NCBI GenBank assembly: GCA_011390085.1 | Contig: JAABTB010000007.1 | Location: forward strand, 1 to 17,655 | Direction of reading: 5' to 3' | DNA: 17,655 nucleotides | Source of the DNA: Desulfobacula sp. | Lineage (GTDB): Bacteria > Desulfobacterota > Desulfobacteria > Desulfobacterales > Desulfobacteraceae | In this document: piece by piece, positions 15,475-17,655 of the stretch | Layout: the number at the start of each line of letters is the position of its first letter | Position numbering within the stretch: position 1 is the stretch's first letter | Notes under the pieces: model-generated | What the model was told of the DNA's origin: nothing | Seen by the model: only the letters and a program-made list of their open reading frames with translations | The model's database searches: none | Position numbers and translations under genes: made by a program

Positions 15475-16413
15475 ATGGCCGAAAAACCTGCAATAAGGAT
15501 TGGTTATCTAAAAATTACAGATCATCTTATTCTTGGCGTAACCGATTTGAAATTAAAAAAAGGCATGGAAAAATTTGACCACTGTACATTAAACCCTGTG
15601 GTGAAAAACGGATGGAACGAGGTAGCAGATGCACTGGCAACCAAATCCCTGGATGGCGCCTTGATACTGGCGCCAACCGCCATGGATCTGTTTAAATCAG
15701 GAGTGGATCTGAAACTTCTTCTTTTTGCCCATAAGGCAGGCAGTATCCTGGTGAAAAACAAAAGAGCCCATATCGAAAAGATAGAGGATTTTGCCGGCAA
15801 AACAGTTCTGATCCCTTATCAGCTTTCAGTTCATAATATGCTGTTTTACAAACTTTTGTCGGAAAAGGGATTAAAACCGGGAAGAGCAACGGATAAAGGG
15901 ATAGATGTAACATTGGAAGTCGTGGCCCCGTTCCAGATGCCGGAAGCCCTGGAATACGATGAAGAAGGTGAAATCGGCGGCTTTATTGTTGCAGAGCCTT
16001 TTGGTTCTCTGGTTATTGCAAAGGGGTATGGAGAGGAATTTTATCTTTCCAAGGATCTATGGCCAAAACACCCCTGTTGCGTTTTCGTTGTGCGAAATGA
16101 AATTATCCAGAAACATCCGGAAGCTGTTCAGGAAATCTGTGATAGTTTTGTGAGATCCGGGCTTGCCATTGATGCTCAACCTTCTCCGGCTTCCATAATC
16201 GGAGGGGATTTCCTGTCTCAGGACAAAGATGTTATTTTTAAGGTTCTTACAGATCCGCCGGATCGTATTTTAACCGGAGAATTGTTCCCGATCATCAAAG
16301 ATCTGGATACAATTCAGAAATATATGATGGATGAAATGAAAATCATGACAAGTTTGATTGATCTTGAAAAATTTGTGGATACCGGTTTTGCAAAAACAGC
16401 CGGTGCGAAATAA
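15475..16413 (+). CDS. NrtA/SsuA-type substrate-binding-like protein without signal peptide
   Basis: A 312-residue protein with the fold pattern of nitrate/sulfonate/bicarbonate-type ABC substrate-binding proteins: IRIGYLKITDHLIL, LDGALILAPTAMDLFKSGVDLKLLL, GFIVAEPFGSLVIAKGYG and CCVFVVRNEIIQKHPEAV. These proteins normally act outside the inner membrane, but here the N-terminus MAEKPAIRIGYLKI starts directly in the first beta strand, with no signal sequence or lipobox; no longer in-frame signal was found upstream. The start is secure, with GGAGG 8 bases before the ATG. There are no permease or ATPase genes beside it. It is either a cytoplasmic ligand-binding protein or sensor, or secreted by another route. 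The ligand is unknown. Confidence 0.8.
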   Translation: MAEKPAIRIGYLKITDHLILGVTDLKLKKGMEKFDHCTLNPVVKNGWNEVADALATKSLDGALILAPTAMDLFKSGVDLKLLLFAHKAGSILVKNKRAHIEKIEDFAGKTVLIPYQLSVHNMLFYKLLSEKGLKPGRATDKGIDVTLEVVAPFQMPEALEYDEEGEIGGFIVAEPFGSLVIAKGYGEEFYLSKDLWPKHPCCVFVVRNEIIQKHPEAVQEICDSFVRSGLAIDAQPSPASIIGGDFLSQDKDVIFKVLTDPPDRILTGELFPIIKDLDTIQKYMMDEMKIMTSLIDLEKFVDTGFAKTAGAK

Positions 16414-16420
16414 ATGCCCT

Positions 16421-17611
16421 TTATTTTACTGCGCCTATGAATTTATAAATTTGTGAAATCGCCTTTTGGCTCCATTCAGGCTTCCCGGATAGGGTTCGGA
16501 TTTTATTCTTATTGAGCAGAAGCGTGGTTTCTTCAGCACTAAGGCCGTCTGTTTTAAGTTCGAGAATAACCTTCATAATGGCAGCCTTATATTTTTCAAT
16601 GCCGTCATCAGGAGAAATATCCATGTTTATGGGTCTTATCTCTTTTGAATTTTCTTCCTGGAGGGGGGATGGAGGATCTTGGATGGGTTCAATGAGTGCG
16701 GAAAGATCGTCCATGGGAACTTCAACCAGGGAGATCAATCCGCTCAGATCATCCATGTTGTCATTTGTATCCGATTCCAATGGTACCGTGTCAAGCAGAT
16801 CGGACAGGTCATCAATTTGAATATCCGTTGATTGGAAGACATCCGTTTCGATTAAAGCGGACAAATCGTCCAGATTATCCGGGGGGCCTTCAGGGTTCTG
16901 AAATTCATCTTCGATTAAAAGGGATAAATCATCAATTTCCGATTCTTCGGTAAGGCAGTTTTCCGGAGTTTCCATTTGAATCTCAAATGCCTCCGCCGAG
17001 GCAACAAAACCGTTCTCCATTTCCTCGACCATCGGGTCTGCCTCATCAATCGTCAGGGCTTTTGCCGCGTGATGAACCATATTTTGGGAAACAGACTCGA
17101 ACCCTCCTCCTCTTAGCCGGTTCATTTCCTGCAAAGCATTGGCTATATTGTTCATGGCCTCAGCTTTTTTTTCTTCAGCTTGGGCACGTTTCTCAATGGC
17201 CACGGCTTTTCTTTCTTCAGCAGCAGCTCTTTTTTCATGTGCGACGGCAATTCTTTTCTGTTGGTTATTAAGGTCGCTGAAAAGTGTTTTTAAAAGTATT
17301 GCCCCCTCCTTGTTTATGTGGATGTCTTCATCCTGCGGAATAGTGAAAGAAGGATAGAAACCGGGGTCCGGATCTGAGTTAGACAAGGCGTCAAGACAGT
17401 TGTCGATGTCTCCGGGAAGCATTCCGGTTTCAAGATATTCAAGTATTTTGATGATAATTTTTATGCTTTCGGGCCGGTAATAGGGCACCCCATTGGATGG
17501 TTCATAGGGCAACCATTTTTTAAATCTTCTTAAGAGAAATTTTATGGTGGCTTTGCCGACATTCAGCTCTTGAGCAATGTCCAAAGCAGATAATGATTTT
17601 CCCTGGGTCAT
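16421..17611 (-). CDS. MerR-type HTH protein with coiled coil and DDLS repeats
   Basis: A 396-residue modular protein. Residues 5-75 resemble a MerR-type winged helix (SALDIAQELNVGKATIKFLL, then PYYRPESIKII). Residues ~119-165 are a charged coiled coil built on repeated EKRA/EERKA units. Residues ~185-325 are acidic, probably disordered, and contain five copies of a hydrophobic-DDLSxL(I/L) motif. Residues ~340-392 (GLSAEETTLLLNKNKIRT, then GKPEWSQKAISQIYKFI) resemble the DNA-binding 'recombinase' segment of large serine recombinases, but there is no catalytic resolvase domain. It is probably a DNA-binding regulator or scaffold, target unknown. GAGG lies 5 bases before the ATG at 17611. It converges with the substrate-binding-like gene, 7 bases between stops. 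Confidence 0.7.
   Translation of the reverse strand: MTQGKSLSALDIAQELNVGKATIKFLLRRFKKWLPYEPSNGVPYYRPESIKIIIKILEYLETGMLPGDIDNCLDALSNSDPDPGFYPSFTIPQDEDIHINKEGAILLKTLFSDLNNQQKRIAVAHEKRAAAEERKAVAIEKRAQAEEKKAEAMNNIANALQEMNRLRGGGFESVSQNMVHHAAKALTIDEADPMVEEMENGFVASAEAFEIQMETPENCLTEESEIDDLSLLIEDEFQNPEGPPDNLDDLSALIETDVFQSTDIQIDDLSDLLDTVPLESDTNDNMDDLSGLISLVEVPMDDLSALIEPIQDPPSPLQEENSKEIRPINMDISPDDGIEKYKAAIMKVILELKTDGLSAEETTLLLNKNKIRTLSGKPEWSQKAISQIYKFIGAVK
16691..16936 (-). repeat. Five coding repeats of a [ILM]DDLSxL[IL] motif
   Basis: Inside the MerR-type gene, at residues 226-233, 247-254, 266-273, 286-293 and 300-307. Spacing is 21, 19, 20 and 14 residues. Only the eight-residue core is conserved and the linkers are acidic and variable, which suggests repeated short binding motifs rather than recent DNA duplication. 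Confidence 0.85.
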
Positions 17612-17639
17612 ATTGGCCTCATGAATGAAACTTACCTAT

Positions 17640-17645
17640 ATAATA
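17640..17645 (-). promoter_or_regulatory. Possible -10 element for the MerR-type gene
   Basis: The minus strand reads TATTAT here, 28 bases before the ATG at 17611. A matching -35 would fall beyond the right edge, so it cannot be judged. Confidence 0.3.
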
Positions 17646-17655
17646 CCGATCGAAT

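Noticed and set aside
16381..16404. ACCGG/CCGGT inverted repeat at the end of the substrate-binding-like gene
   Set aside because: Only 5 bp with a long loop, no T run on either strand and inside the coding sequence; not a convincing bidirectional terminator.

Overview
The window looks like chromosomal DNA of a Gram-negative anaerobe of the Desulfobacterota, most likely a Desulfobacterales-type sulfate reducer. This is inferred from the style of the proteins, the gene order (ribF-def-fmt-rsmB; dnaG-rpoD-tRNA-Nif3-zinc-ribbon-rnpB), two lipoprotein-type signal sequences and moderate GC. No single gene proves it. There is no phage, insertion sequence, CRISPR array or integron; most of the content is housekeeping.

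Layout. (1) Bases 1-2635, minus strand: a tightly overlapped ribF-def-fmt-rsmB operon for flavin cofactor synthesis, N-terminal formyl-Met processing and 16S rRNA methylation; rsmB runs off the left edge. (2) 2665-2954, plus strand: a strong sigma70-type promoter and two tRNA-Leu genes (CAG, UAG). (3) 2965-4315, minus: a three-gene envelope cluster with a miniature hook/rod-like protein, a LEA-type lipoprotein and an NlpC/P60 peptidase. (4) 4516-5805: an isochorismatase-fold hydrolase facing a SprA-family HEMAH metalloprotease. (5) 5999-7360: hisB and hisA. (6) 7455-11111: dnaG and rpoD, a short macromolecular-synthesis operon without rpsU. (7) 11166-13335: a CAU-anticodon tRNA with a textbook terminator, a Nif3-family metalloprotein, a coiled-coil/zinc-ribbon protein and the RNase P RNA. 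(8) 13356-15393: a large protein of unknown function ending in an HPr-like phosphocarrier domain, coupled to ispD of the MEP isoprenoid pathway. (9) 15475-17611: a substrate-binding-protein-like gene without a signal peptide, convergent with a MerR-type protein carrying a coiled coil, five acidic DDLS repeats and a recombinase-like C-terminal segment.

How it fits together. The window groups protein N-terminus maturation (fmt, def), tRNA supply and maturation (three CCA-encoding tRNAs, RNase P), replication priming (dnaG) and housekeeping transcription (rpoD). Five exact TTGACA hexamers lie in front of transcription units (tRNA-Leu, hisB, dnaG, the CAU tRNA and the substrate-binding-like gene), consistent with the RpoD encoded here. 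I do not see a clearly new multi-gene system. The most original objects are the HPr-fusion protein beside ispD, the MerR/DDLS-repeat protein, the cytoplasmic substrate-binding-like protein and the orphan mini flagellar-type protein.
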